From Streptosporangiaceae bacterium (lineage in GTDB: Bacteria > Actinomycetota > Actinomycetes > Streptosporangiales > Streptosporangiaceae): a stretch of DNA of 43,688 bases. The notes below the pieces were generated by a model. It worked only from the letters and a program-made list of their open reading frames with translations, made no database searches and was not told where the DNA came from. The first letter of the stretch is position 1. The number at the start of each line of letters is the position of its first letter. The stretch covers positions 1 to 43,688 of the forward strand of contig JAICWX010000033.1 of assembly GCA_025934635.1 (NCBI GenBank), read 5' to 3'. Below, one piece after another: positions 8,700 through 17,692 of the stretch. A program made the position numbers and the translations under genes.

Positions 8700-9572
8700 T
8701 TACTGCCTCTCGCGGGCGTTGTCCGCTGCTGCTTGCAGGCCGCGGCGCACCACGGCGGCCGCCAGCGTCTTCCGGTAGCCCGACGACCCGTGCAGGTCGG
8801 CGGGCGGGTCGAGATCCTTGGTCGCCTGGCGGGCCGCCTCAGCGAACAGCTCCGTCGACGGCCTCTCGCCGGCCAGCAGGTCTTCCGCGGCAGCGGCCCG
8901 GACCGGCACGTCGGAAACGCCGGCGAACGCCAGCCGGGCATCGCTGATCACCTCGCCGGATAGCACCAGTGACGTCGCCAGGCCGACGATGGCGAAGTCA
9001 CCATGGCGCCGGGCCACCTCGCGAAAGCTGACCCCGGTGCCCGGTCGCGCGGCCGGGAACCGCACCTCCGCCAGGAGCTCGTCAGGACCGCGTGACGTCG
9101 TGAGGTAGCCCTCGAACCACTCCGCGGCCGGGACCACTCGCGTCCCGGACGGCCCGCGCACCACGAACTCGGCATCCAGCGCCCGGGCGACGGCCGGCAG
9201 CTCAGCGGCCGGATCGGCATGCGCCAGGCTGCCTCCGATCGTGCCGCGGCTGCGGATGGCCTCATGGCCGATCATGGGCAGGGCAGCCGCCAGCAGCGGC
9301 ACCGCATCGGCGACGGTCCCGGATTCCTCGGCCACGTATTCCCGCGTCATGGCGCCGATCGCCACCTGGCCGTCTGCCGCCAGCACCCCGGAGAGCTCAT
9401 CGACGCCGTTGATGTCGATGAGCACGTCCGGCCGGGCCAGCCGCAGCGCCAGCAGCGGTATCAGGCTCTGGCCGCCGGCCAGCACGCTCGCCTCGTCCCC
9501 GTGCTCAGCCAGCAAACCGAGCGCCTCGTCAACGGTCGTCGGCGCCTCGTACGCAAAAGGAGGCAGTTTCAT
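8700..9572 (-). CDS. CoxM-like FAD-binding subunit of Mo hydroxylase
   Basis: A 290-residue FAD subunit. The frame opens further up, but ATG at 9572 gives the family start MKLPPFAYEAPTTVDEAL. FAD-pyrophosphate motifs are AGGQSLIPL (32-40) and TIGGSLAHADP (111-121); the C-terminal CO_deh_flav_C domain ends in YRKTLAAAVVRRGL. It is the first gene of the M-S-L operon and would pass electrons from the [2Fe-2S] subunit to an acceptor. The promoter region 9573-9690 contains a copy of the half-site found in the PadR/TSUP intergenic region. Confidence 0.95.
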   Translation of the reverse strand: MKLPPFAYEAPTTVDEALGLLAEHGDEASVLAGGQSLIPLLALRLARPDVLIDINGVDELSGVLAADGQVAIGAMTREYVAEESGTVADAVPLLAAALPMIGHEAIRSRGTIGGSLAHADPAAELPAVARALDAEFVVRGPSGTRVVPAAEWFEGYLTTSRGPDELLAEVRFPAARPGTGVSFREVARRHGDFAIVGLATSLVLSGEVISDARLAFAGVSDVPVRAAAAEDLLAGERPSTELFAEAARQATKDLDPPADLHGSSGYRKTLAAAVVRRGLQAAADNARERQ

Positions 9573-9663
9573 CGGCGCGGCCCTTCGATCGGGGGCAATT
9601 CTTCCCGTCAAGGCCCATTAGTTACCCTAACCACCGCGCCGGCGGCAACCATAGTCACCACAA

Positions 9664-9677
9664 TTTGCGCAGGTAAA
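9664..9677. promoter_or_regulatory. Half-site TTTGCGCAGGTAAA upstream of the Mo-hydroxylase operon
   Basis: This 14-mer differs at one base from the left arm of the inverted repeat at 4992-5005. It lies 92 bases upstream of the coxM-like start, between that gene and the 3' end of the next operon. No equally good inverted partner is seen nearby; only a weak TTACC at about 9621. The recurrence at two promoters of the same functional module suggests a common regulator. Confidence 0.5.
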
Positions 9678-9690
9678 GTGCTACTTGCGG

Positions 9691-11835
9691 CTACTGGTCG
9701 CTGGCCTGAGCCGGCTCGACTTCCACCCTGGTGTCGGAGAACGTCGGGGCATTGCCCAGGTCGGCGAACACGAACGGGTTGACCGCGTTGACGGTGGAAT
9801 GGCCCCTGGCGTTCTTGCGCCAGGCTCCCATCGGCGTCATGACCACCCCCGGAGCGATCTCGTCGGTAACCCGGGCCCGCGCGGTGAACTGACCGCGGTC
9901 GTTGAACACGCGGACGTACTGCCCGTCGGTGATGCCGCGCACGGCGGCGTCGCGCGGGTGCACGGTCACCATCTGCTCGCCCTGGACGCGGCGCTGGGCG
10001 GGCTGGTCGCCGGCGCTGGAGTTGAGGTAGGCGTGAGACTTGGGAGAGATGAGGTTCAACTGGTAGCCCGTATCGGCGGTCTCGCGGGGCGGCACGTAGT
10101 GCGGCAGGGGATCGATCGTGCCGCCCGGCTGGTACTCGTCGCTGCCCTGCCGGAACAGCGGCAGCACGAAGTTGCCGGCCTGCTCGGCGACCGAGGAGCG
10201 GAACTCGACCTTGCCCGACGGGGTCGGGAAGTTGCCCTCGGCGTGCGGGGCGTACTGATCGGCCGGCGGCAGGCTGAGCCGGGCCCAGCCGCTGCGGCGG
10301 AGCGATTCCAGGCTGATTCCGTCCATCGCCGGCGCGGACCAGTCGAATGCCTCGGCCATCATCTGCTCGTCGGTGCGGGTGAAGCACTCCTCGGTGAACC
10401 CCATGCGGGCGGCCAGCCGCCGGAACAGCTCGGTGTTGGAGATAGCCTCGCCGACGGGCTCGATGGCCGGGGTGTTCAGCGTGACGTAGAAGTGGCCCCA
10501 GCTGAACATGATGTCGTGCTGTTCCAGCTGAGTGGTGGCCGGCAGCACCAGGTCGGCGTACCGCGCGGTATCGGTCAGGAAATGCTCGCTGACCACGGTG
10601 AACAGGTCATCCCGGGACAGGCCTGCGACCACCTTGTCCTGTTCCGGGCAGACCACGACCGGATTGGAGTTGTACACCATCAGCGCGGTGACCGGCGGGT
10701 CCAGGCTCAGTTCCCCGGTCAGCGCGCGACCCAGCAGGAACTGGTTGACCACCCGGGTCCCCGGCGTGGCCAGCTCCGGGTGCAGCAGCGCGGGCCAGTT
10801 CACCGGGAACGCCCACAGCGGCAGCTGCAGCAGCCCGCCGCCGACGTGGCGCCAGGCGCCCGTCAGCGCCGGCAGGCAGGCGATCGAGCGGACCGTCTGC
10901 CCCCCTCCGGCTTGCCGCTCGATGGCCACCCCGATCCGGATCATCGACGGCTGGGCGGCGGCGTACTCCCGCGCCAGGGTCCGGATGTCACCGGCCGGGA
11001 TCCCGGTCTGCTCCGACGCCCACTCCGGGGTGTAGCGCCGGACCCGCCCGGCCAGTTCCTCGTACCCGGTGGTGTAATCCCGGACGTAGGCCTGGTCGGT
11101 GAGGCCCTCGCCGATGATGACGTTCATCATGGCCAGCGCGAGCGCACCGTCGGTGCCAGGCCGGATCGGGATATGCCAGTCCGCGTGCGCGGCCGTCCGG
11201 TGCCGGACCGGGTCGATCACCACGACCTTCGCGCCGCGGCGCTGCGCCTCGGCCACGAACGGCCACAGGTGCAGGTTTGTCGAGATCATGTTGCAGGCCC
11301 AGATGAGGATGTAGCGGGAGTGCGCCAGGCTCTCCGGATCCACCCCCGCGGTCGCGCCGATCGTCATGGTGTAGGCCGTGCAGGCGCCGGAGTCGCAGTA
11401 GGTCCGCTCGGTGATCGTGGCGCCGAGCTTGTTGAAGAACGGGTCGCCCACGTTCAGGCCGTTCAGGATGCCTTCAGTGCCCAGGTAGCTGACCGGCATC
11501 ACGGTTTGCGGGCCATGCTCGGCGATCGCGGACCGGAACCGGCCGGCGATCTCATCCAGCGCCTCGTCCCAGGAGACGCGGGCGAACTGGCCGCTGCCCT
11601 TCGGGCCGGTGCGCCGCAGCGGGTACAGCACCCGGTCTGGGCTGTACGCCTTGTCGACGTAGTTATTCACCTTCACGCACAGGCCGCCGCGGGTGAACGG
11701 GTGCTCAGGATCGCCCCGCACGTCCACCGCCCGGCCGTCTCGTACCGAGACCAGCATCGCGCAGGTGTCCGGGCAGTCATGCGGGCACGCGCCGCGCACG
11801 GTCGCCGTCGTGTGCTCATTCGCGGTGGCCGTCAT
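9691..11835 (-). CDS. Molybdopterin oxidoreductase, formate-dehydrogenase/DMSO-reductase superfamily
   Basis: A 714-residue enzyme of COG0243. The N-terminus has C17-x3-C21-x3-C25-x27-C53 (ACPHDCPDTCAML ... GLCVK), the [4Fe-4S] motif. In RTYCDSGACTAY, Cys147 aligns with the Mo-ligand position of nitrate reductases and formate dehydrogenases, suggesting a Cys-ligated Mo or W. The C-terminal MopB domain has HPRDAAVRGITDGQYVRV and ends normally. No Tat signal is present, so it should be cytoplasmic. ATG at 11835 has GGGGAGA upstream and overlaps the CBS gene stop by four bases. No electron-transfer subunit is adjacent, and the substrate is unknown; the neighbouring hydroxylase suggests shared molybdopterin demand. 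Confidence 0.9.
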   Translation of the reverse strand: MTATANEHTTATVRGACPHDCPDTCAMLVSVRDGRAVDVRGDPEHPFTRGGLCVKVNNYVDKAYSPDRVLYPLRRTGPKGSGQFARVSWDEALDEIAGRFRSAIAEHGPQTVMPVSYLGTEGILNGLNVGDPFFNKLGATITERTYCDSGACTAYTMTIGATAGVDPESLAHSRYILIWACNMISTNLHLWPFVAEAQRRGAKVVVIDPVRHRTAAHADWHIPIRPGTDGALALAMMNVIIGEGLTDQAYVRDYTTGYEELAGRVRRYTPEWASEQTGIPAGDIRTLAREYAAAQPSMIRIGVAIERQAGGGQTVRSIACLPALTGAWRHVGGGLLQLPLWAFPVNWPALLHPELATPGTRVVNQFLLGRALTGELSLDPPVTALMVYNSNPVVVCPEQDKVVAGLSRDDLFTVVSEHFLTDTARYADLVLPATTQLEQHDIMFSWGHFYVTLNTPAIEPVGEAISNTELFRRLAARMGFTEECFTRTDEQMMAEAFDWSAPAMDGISLESLRRSGWARLSLPPADQYAPHAEGNFPTPSGKVEFRSSVAEQAGNFVLPLFRQGSDEYQPGGTIDPLPHYVPPRETADTGYQLNLISPKSHAYLNSSAGDQPAQRRVQGEQMVTVHPRDAAVRGITDGQYVRVFNDRGQFTARARVTDEIAPGVVMTPMGAWRKNARGHSTVNAVNPFVFADLGNAPTFSDTRVEVEPAQASDQ

Positions 11836-12464
11836 GAAATCTCCCCACGCCCGCCGTCTCCAGCATTAATACGCAGTATCCTCCGGTTTGCAGCTCTCTG
11901 GCCGCTCGATTTAATACACACATAAGGCCGTGCCGATACCCGGTAACTGTCATTTGCGGAAAGCAAATGACAGTAGCCATATAACAATGCTGATCCGGAC
12001 GGGAGACGCGTTAATCGTCTCGGCCGGCTGATGCCGGTGCTGTCGGCCCCCGCGGTTCCGGCATCCTCGGCGCGGGCGCGGACGTCCTGGTCAGAGCAGA
12101 ATCCCGTCCGGCTGGCCTTGAGGCAGAGCAGGCCGAGAAGCCGACCGTCGGCGCCGGTGACAGCGACCCGCCGCCGCCCGGCCGCGGACATCGCCTGGTA
12201 CACCTCGGCCAGGCTGGCGCCGGGCGCCACCGTACGGCCCGCGAGCCGTCCCAGCGGCGCCACGGCGGCCTCCGGATCCCGGCAGCCGGCGATGTCGTCG
12301 CGTTCCACGATGGCTCGCAGGTAGCCGGCCGGACTGACGATCAGCGCGGCATGGACGTGATCGTCGCCGAAGAAGTACCGGATCTCGCCGACGGTGGCGG
12401 ACAGCGCATGGCGGACCGGAGCCGTGATCATCGCCTCGCCTGCGGTGCGTACGACCTCATCCAC
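11832..12464 (-). CDS. CBS-domain-pair protein with aberrant C-terminal extension
   Basis: A 210-residue frame from GTG at 12464; ATG at 12431 is an alternative. Residues 1-125 form two CBS domains (GEAMITAPV ... RAIVERDDI; GRTVAPGASLAEVYQAM ... GLLCLKAS), a module that binds adenosine nucleotides and regulates partner proteins. A normal member would end near residue 135. Here the frame runs on about 75 codons with unlike composition (RRLTRLPSGSALLYGY) through DNA that looks intergenic: AT-richer, with a 12-base palindrome at 11946-11974. It ends in a 4-base overlap with the oxidoreductase start. The original stop may have been lost. The domain call is solid; the tail is doubtful. Confidence 0.75.
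   Translation of the reverse strand: MDEVVRTAGEAMITAPVRHALSATVGEIRYFFGDDHVHAALIVSPAGYLRAIVERDDIAGCRDPEAAVAPLGRLAGRTVAPGASLAEVYQAMSAAGRRRVAVTGADGRLLGLLCLKASRTGFCSDQDVRARAEDAGTAGADSTGISRPRRLTRLPSGSALLYGYCHLLSANDSYRVSARPYVCIKSSGQRAANRRILRINAGDGGRGEIS
11946..11974. promoter_or_regulatory. Perfect palindrome upstream of the molybdopterin oxidoreductase
   Basis: ACTGTCATTTGC (11946-11957), five bases GGAAA, then GCAAATGACAGT (11963-11974): 12-base arms with no mismatch. It lies 111 bases upstream of the oxidoreductase ATG, in unusually AT-rich DNA with TATATG close by on the minus strand. It could be an operator or an RNA hairpin in the leader. The nine bases CTGTCATTT also occur at 5046-5054 in the PadR promoter region, which may be chance. 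Confidence 0.6.
12003..12021. terminator. Small hairpin after the CBS domain region
   Basis: GAGACG (12003-12008) and CGTCTC (12016-12021) form a six-base stem with a seven-base loop. It follows the end of the second CBS domain and could mark the former 3' end of that gene. There is no T-run, so termination is only a possibility. Confidence 0.25.
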
Positions 12465-12570
12465 TGATCCAGGATAAGAACCACGCCCGGTACCCGCGGG
12501 CGCCAGCCCCCGGTCGTAGTTGCCGCGGTAGCCCAGCCGCCGTCACGGCAGGGGAAGGCGGTCGCCTCCA

Positions 12571-13515
12571 TCACAGCTTGTGGAGGAACTCCGGGACCCG
12601 TCCGGCGGTGAAGTCGTAGTACCGCGCCCACGTGGGCTCGATCGAGATGCGGGCCATCTGCTTGTACACCGACCGCACCTGCGCCTCGAACTGGACGTGC
12701 TGCTCGGCCGTGAAGCCCTTGGCCGTCGCGGCCAGGTACTCCTCGGGCACACCGTCCACGATGTCGACCGTCGCCACGCCCCGTACGGAGAGCGCCTTGC
12801 TCGCCGCCGCGACGTCGTTGTCGACGGCCAGCGCCACCTGCGGCCGGTCCTTCAGGGCGCGGACCTTGGGCGCAATGGTGGCAGTGCAGACGATGACCCG
12901 GCCGTCGCGCCACAGGAACCCGGTCGGGATCACCCGGGGGAAGCCGTCCCGTCCGGTGTAGGCCAGCCGGGCCAGCGCCTGGTGCTCGAGCAGCTCCACC
13001 GCGCCGGGTTCGCCGAGATCCGCGATGGCCTGGCCGCCCTTCCCCAGCATGTCCGCCAGCTTGCCCAGCACGTCCTCCCAGCCGGGACCGACGTTCTTGG
13101 CCACGCCCGGCAGGGCGGCCGCGAGGTCATCGAGCCGCTCGTGGACCAGGGTGAGCGCCGTGCCGCCATCCGGAGCCTCGCGGAACGTCACTGTCAGCAG
13201 CGAGTCGAACGTCACCCCGTCCCGTCGCTGCGGTCCGACGAAGCCCCAGCGGAACACGATGCGCTGACCCGGGACGAGCTCGGCCAGCTCGCCGTCGAAA
13301 CCGCCGGCCGGGGTGCCCGAGGGGTCGGCGTGCCAGATCCGGAAGTGGCCGCCGACCCGCTCGTCCACCTCGGCCCGGGTGATCGCGTAGGTTCCCGGCG
13401 CCATCCACCGGGTCAGCAGCTCGGGATCGAGCCATGCCCGGTAGACCTGCGCGGGCGAGGCCGGGATCGTGCGTTCGATGCGAACGGCCGCGGATGGTCC
13501 GGTCACGTTTATCAC
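12571..13515 (-). CDS. AHSA1/SRPBCC - flavin split-barrel (PPOX class) fusion protein
   Basis: A 314-residue two-domain protein. Residues 1-150 are an AHSA1-type START-like domain (RIERTIPASPAQVYRAWLD; TFREAPDGGTALTLVHERL). Residues 175-310 form a pyridoxamine-phosphate-oxidase-like barrel (HQALARLAYTGRDGFPRVIP, then PKVRALKDRPQVALAVDND), a fold that binds FMN or F420 in actinobacteria. GTG at 13515 has AAGGAG ahead and overlaps the ArsR stop by four bases. ArsR-AHSA1 pairs are common, and the fused flavin barrel is unusual. It may couple ligand binding to a redox or degradation reaction; the reaction is unknown. Confidence 0.85.
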   Translation of the reverse strand: MINVTGPSAAVRIERTIPASPAQVYRAWLDPELLTRWMAPGTYAITRAEVDERVGGHFRIWHADPSGTPAGGFDGELAELVPGQRIVFRWGFVGPQRRDGVTFDSLLTVTFREAPDGGTALTLVHERLDDLAAALPGVAKNVGPGWEDVLGKLADMLGKGGQAIADLGEPGAVELLEHQALARLAYTGRDGFPRVIPTGFLWRDGRVIVCTATIAPKVRALKDRPQVALAVDNDVAAASKALSVRGVATVDIVDGVPEEYLAATAKGFTAEQHVQFEAQVRSVYKQMARISIEPTWARYYDFTAGRVPEFLHKL

Positions 13516-13865
13516 TGCTCCTTAGTGCCATTATCGGGCTGGTCGGAGGTCTGGAAGAGGTCTTCGAGGGCGTCGAGGCGCTCACGCCAGTGACGCTGGT
13601 AGAAGGCGAGCCAGGCCTGGGCCGACGCGAGCGGCCCCGGCTCCAGGCGGCAGATGTGCCGTCGGCCGTTGATGGTCCGGCGCAGGAGGCCGGCGCGCTC
13701 GAGCACCTGCACGTGCTTGGCCGCCGCCGCCAGCGACATGGCCAGCGGCTCGGCCAGCTGGCCGACGGTCAGCGGCCCGGCGTCCAGGCGGCCCAGCATG
13801 TCCCGCCTGGCCTGGCTGGCGAGGGCGTGGAACACCGCGTCCATCGCCACCTGATCATCAACCAC
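13512..13865 (-). CDS. ArsR-family repressor
   Basis: A winged-helix protein of 117 residues from GTG at 13865. ALASQARRDMLGRLDAG, LTVGQLAEPLAMSLAAAAKHVQVLE and GRRHICRLEPGPL give a complete ArsR fold. No metal-binding Cys cluster is seen, so this is the non-metal subgroup usually paired with AHSA1 proteins. Its C-terminus (AWLAFYQRHWRERLDALEDL) is typical of that subgroup. TTG at 13895 and ATG at 13844 are alternative starts; none has a good ribosome site. It is translationally coupled to the fusion gene downstream and divergent from lnt, with a palindrome 34 bases upstream. Confidence 0.85.
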   Translation of the reverse strand: MVDDQVAMDAVFHALASQARRDMLGRLDAGPLTVGQLAEPLAMSLAAAAKHVQVLERAGLLRRTINGRRHICRLEPGPLASAQAWLAFYQRHWRERLDALEDLFQTSDQPDNGTKEQ

Positions 13866-13898
13866 CTGGTTGACGGTAGCCGGTCGGCCGTCCAACCG

Positions 13899-13914
13899 TC
13901 AACCATTCGGTTGA
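13899..13914. promoter_or_regulatory. ArsR operator candidate
   Basis: TCAACC-ATTC-GGTTGA is a perfect six-base inverted repeat with a four-base centre, just upstream of the ArsR gene. Repeats of this TCAACC..GGTTGA type commonly lie ahead of ArsR-AHSA1 operons, and autorepression is the usual mode. Inferred from placement and shape. Confidence 0.6.
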
Positions 13915-13979
13915 GATTCTGGCCGGCGACGACCGGCCCGGTGTCGCCGGCCACGCCGGGCCAGACCGACAATGGAAGG

Positions 13980-15611
13980 GTGCGGAGGGCTCTGACGAGG
14001 ACGGGCCGGTGGATCTGGTCGGTACGCCGGCTCATGCTGGCCTGCGGCGCATGGCTGATCCTGGCGTTCCCCGCGCCGAACCTGGAGTTCCTGGCCTGGT
14101 TCGGGCTGGTACCCGGGCTGGTGCTTATCGCCCGGGCACCGACCGCCCGGGAAGGCGGGATGCGGGCCTGGTGGCTCGGGGCGGGGTACCTGATCGCGGC
14201 GCTGTACTGGATGGCGCCCGAGATCGGGCCCGCCGTGCTGCTGGTCGGCGCGGTCGTCGGCGTGCTGTGGGTGCCGTTCGGGATAGCCGCGCAGAAGCTG
14301 CTGCGGCCGCCGGTCAGCTGGCCGCGGGCGCTCGCCGGGCTGGTGGTGGTGCCGAGCTGCTGGCTGCTCACCGAGTGGCTGCGGTCCTGGCAGGCGCTCG
14401 GCGGCCCGTGGGCCGTGTTCGGCGTCAGCCAGTGGCAGCACCCCGCGGTGCTGGCGCTGGCCGCGGTGGGCGGCGTGTGGCTGATCAGCTTCGCGCTCGT
14501 GCTGGCCAACGTGGCGATCGTGCTCGCCCTCGAGTCCCTGCCGCGCTTGCTGCCCGGCGCCACCGTGCGGCCCGGGCTCGCGGCCCTCGGCGTGGCCGCG
14601 GCCGCGGCCAGCGTTGGCGCCGGGCCGCTGGCGTTCGCGCTCACCCCGGCCAGCCCGGCGGCCCGCGAGGCCACGATCGCCATGGTGCAGCCGGGAGTCA
14701 TCGGCAATGCCGTCGAGCGGGTGGACGCCAGCGAGCGGCTGACCGCCGAGCTGAGCCGCCCCGGTGGGCTCAGCGGGGTCAAGCCGGACCTGATCGTGTG
14801 GGGCGAGAGCAGCACCGCGGCGGACCTGACCCTGCCGGGAAATCGCGCTCAGCTCGCCCGGCTGGAGGCGCTGGCCCGCGATGACGGCGCCGACCTGCTG
14901 GTCAACCAGGACACCACGGTGCCGGGTAAGGGGCAGGAGAAGGTGGGCGTGCTGGTCAGCCCGGCCGGCATCCAGGGCCAGTACATCAAGACGCGGCTGG
15001 TGCCGTTCGGCGAGTACATCCCGTTCCGGCAGCAGCTCGGCTGGCTCACCAAGATCAGCAAGGCCGCCGCATCCAACATGATCCCCGGCACCGGCGCGCA
15101 CCTGCTGTACCCGGCCGACCGGGCGGGCCGGCCGCTGCCGATCGGCGTGCTCATCTGCTTCGAGTCGGCATTCCCCGACATGTCCCGGGTCGATACCGAC
15201 CTGGGCGCGCAGCTGATCGTCTACCAGTCGGCCACCTCGACCTTCCAGGGCACCTGGGGGCCGGACCAGCACGCGTCGCTGGCGGCCGTGCGCGCGGCCG
15301 AGACAGGCCGGCCGGCGGTGCAGGCCGCGCTCACCGGGGTCACGGCCGCGTTCGACGCCCGCGGACGGCTGCTGGCCTGGATGGGGCAGCCCGGGCACGG
15401 CGTGCTCAGCGTCCGGCTCGGCCTGCCGGCCGTCTCGGCGCGGACGATTTACGACCGATTCGGCGATTACGTACCGTGGTCGACGCTGGCCATCGTGGTC
15501 CTGGCCACACTGGTCATGTTTGCGAATTCACGCGGTTTTCCTGGCCGAAGTGCTGGCGCCGGGGGAAGGAGTACGGCACAATATGAAGCCGGACAGTCCG
15601 TGTCACATTAG
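13980..15611 (+). CDS. lnt: Apolipoprotein N-acyltransferase
   Basis: A 543-residue membrane enzyme that adds the third acyl chain to the N-terminal cysteine of lipoproteins. The N-terminal 210 residues hold about six hydrophobic helices; the rest is a nitrilase-like domain on the outer face. The catalytic triad is complete: E276 (VWGESST), K337 (QYIKTRLVPFGEYIP) and C393 (GVLICFESAFP). The C-terminus has one more membrane helix (TLAIVVLATLVMF). GTG at 13980 is in frame and gives the usual VRR start, but its GGAAGG lies too close; ATG at 14034 is an alternative. No adjacent dolichol-phosphate mannose synthase gene is present. Confidence 0.92.
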   Translation: MRRALTRTGRWIWSVRRLMLACGAWLILAFPAPNLEFLAWFGLVPGLVLIARAPTAREGGMRAWWLGAGYLIAALYWMAPEIGPAVLLVGAVVGVLWVPFGIAAQKLLRPPVSWPRALAGLVVVPSCWLLTEWLRSWQALGGPWAVFGVSQWQHPAVLALAAVGGVWLISFALVLANVAIVLALESLPRLLPGATVRPGLAALGVAAAAASVGAGPLAFALTPASPAAREATIAMVQPGVIGNAVERVDASERLTAELSRPGGLSGVKPDLIVWGESSTAADLTLPGNRAQLARLEALARDDGADLLVNQDTTVPGKGQEKVGVLVSPAGIQGQYIKTRLVPFGEYIPFRQQLGWLTKISKAAASNMIPGTGAHLLYPADRAGRPLPIGVLICFESAFPDMSRVDTDLGAQLIVYQSATSTFQGTWGPDQHASLAAVRAAETGRPAVQAALTGVTAAFDARGRLLAWMGQPGHGVLSVRLGLPAVSARTIYDRFGDYVPWSTLAIVVLATLVMFANSRGFPGRSAGAGGRSTAQYEAGQSVSH

Positions 15612-15654
15612 CGAGGCCGCAGGGGAAGGCGAACCTCGTCTATAAGGAGGCACG

Positions 15655-16155
15655 GTGTCCGCGCATGGTGTTTTGTACATTCATTCCGCGCCCCCGGCGC
15701 TGTGCCCGCACATCGAGTGGGCCGTTGCCGGAATCGTCGGGGCGCCCGTTGGCATGTCGTGGGTCGGCCAGCCGGCCGCTCCTGGTGCCGTGCGGGCCGA
15801 GCTCGACTGGCAGGCCATGCCCGGGACGGCGGGAGCGATCGCGTCCGCCCTGGCCGGGTGGAACCGCCTCCGTTTCGAGGTCACCGAGGACGGCTCTCCC
15901 GGCTGTGACGGCGTGCGCCATTGCTACGCCCCCGACCTTGGCCTGTTCACCGCGGTGACCGGCGCCAACGGCGACATCATGGTGCCCGAGGACCGGCTCC
16001 GGTCGGTCATGCTGCTGGCCTCCGGCGGGGGCGCCGGCCGGTCGCTGGAGGACGAGCTTGGCCGTCTCCTGGGCACGGCCTGGGACAACGAGCTGGAGCC
16101 GTTCCGCCGGGCCGCCGATGGCGCTCCTGTCCGCTGGCTCAACGCGACGGGCTGA
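15655..16155 (+). CDS. DUF3145 family protein
   Basis: A 166-residue actinobacterial protein of unknown function. Family hallmarks are GVLYIHSAPPALCPHIEWAV at the start, the central LRFEVTEDG, TAVTGANGDIMVPEDRLR, and the ending WDNELEPFRRAADGAPVRW. GTG at 15655 is preceded by AAGGAGG, an ideal ribosome site. It follows lnt by 43 bases on the same strand and converges with guaB1. No membrane segment or signal peptide is present. Function is not known, and context gives no clear pointer. Confidence 0.92.
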   Translation: MSAHGVLYIHSAPPALCPHIEWAVAGIVGAPVGMSWVGQPAAPGAVRAELDWQAMPGTAGAIASALAGWNRLRFEVTEDGSPGCDGVRHCYAPDLGLFTAVTGANGDIMVPEDRLRSVMLLASGGGAGRSLEDELGRLLGTAWDNELEPFRRAADGAPVRWLNATG

Positions 16156-16186
16156 GCGGCCAGACGCTCAAGGTGCGGCCAGGGCG

Positions 16187-17653
<1,467 letters not shown>

Positions 17654-17692
17654 CTATCGCCGGCCAGGTGATAACCGCTGGCCGGGTTCCGG

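Noticed and set aside
5864..9572. True CO dehydrogenase operon (coxMSL)
   Set aside because: The large subunit has no active-site cysteine and no form II signature, so gene symbols implying CO oxidation were withheld.
9685..11925. A 746-codon open frame on the plus strand
   Set aside because: It is antisense to the molybdopterin oxidoreductase, whose cofactor motifs are intact; the frame itself resembles no protein family.
13899..15398. A long open frame on the minus strand opposite lnt
   Set aside because: Low-complexity shadow; the Lnt catalytic triad and membrane helices are on the plus strand.
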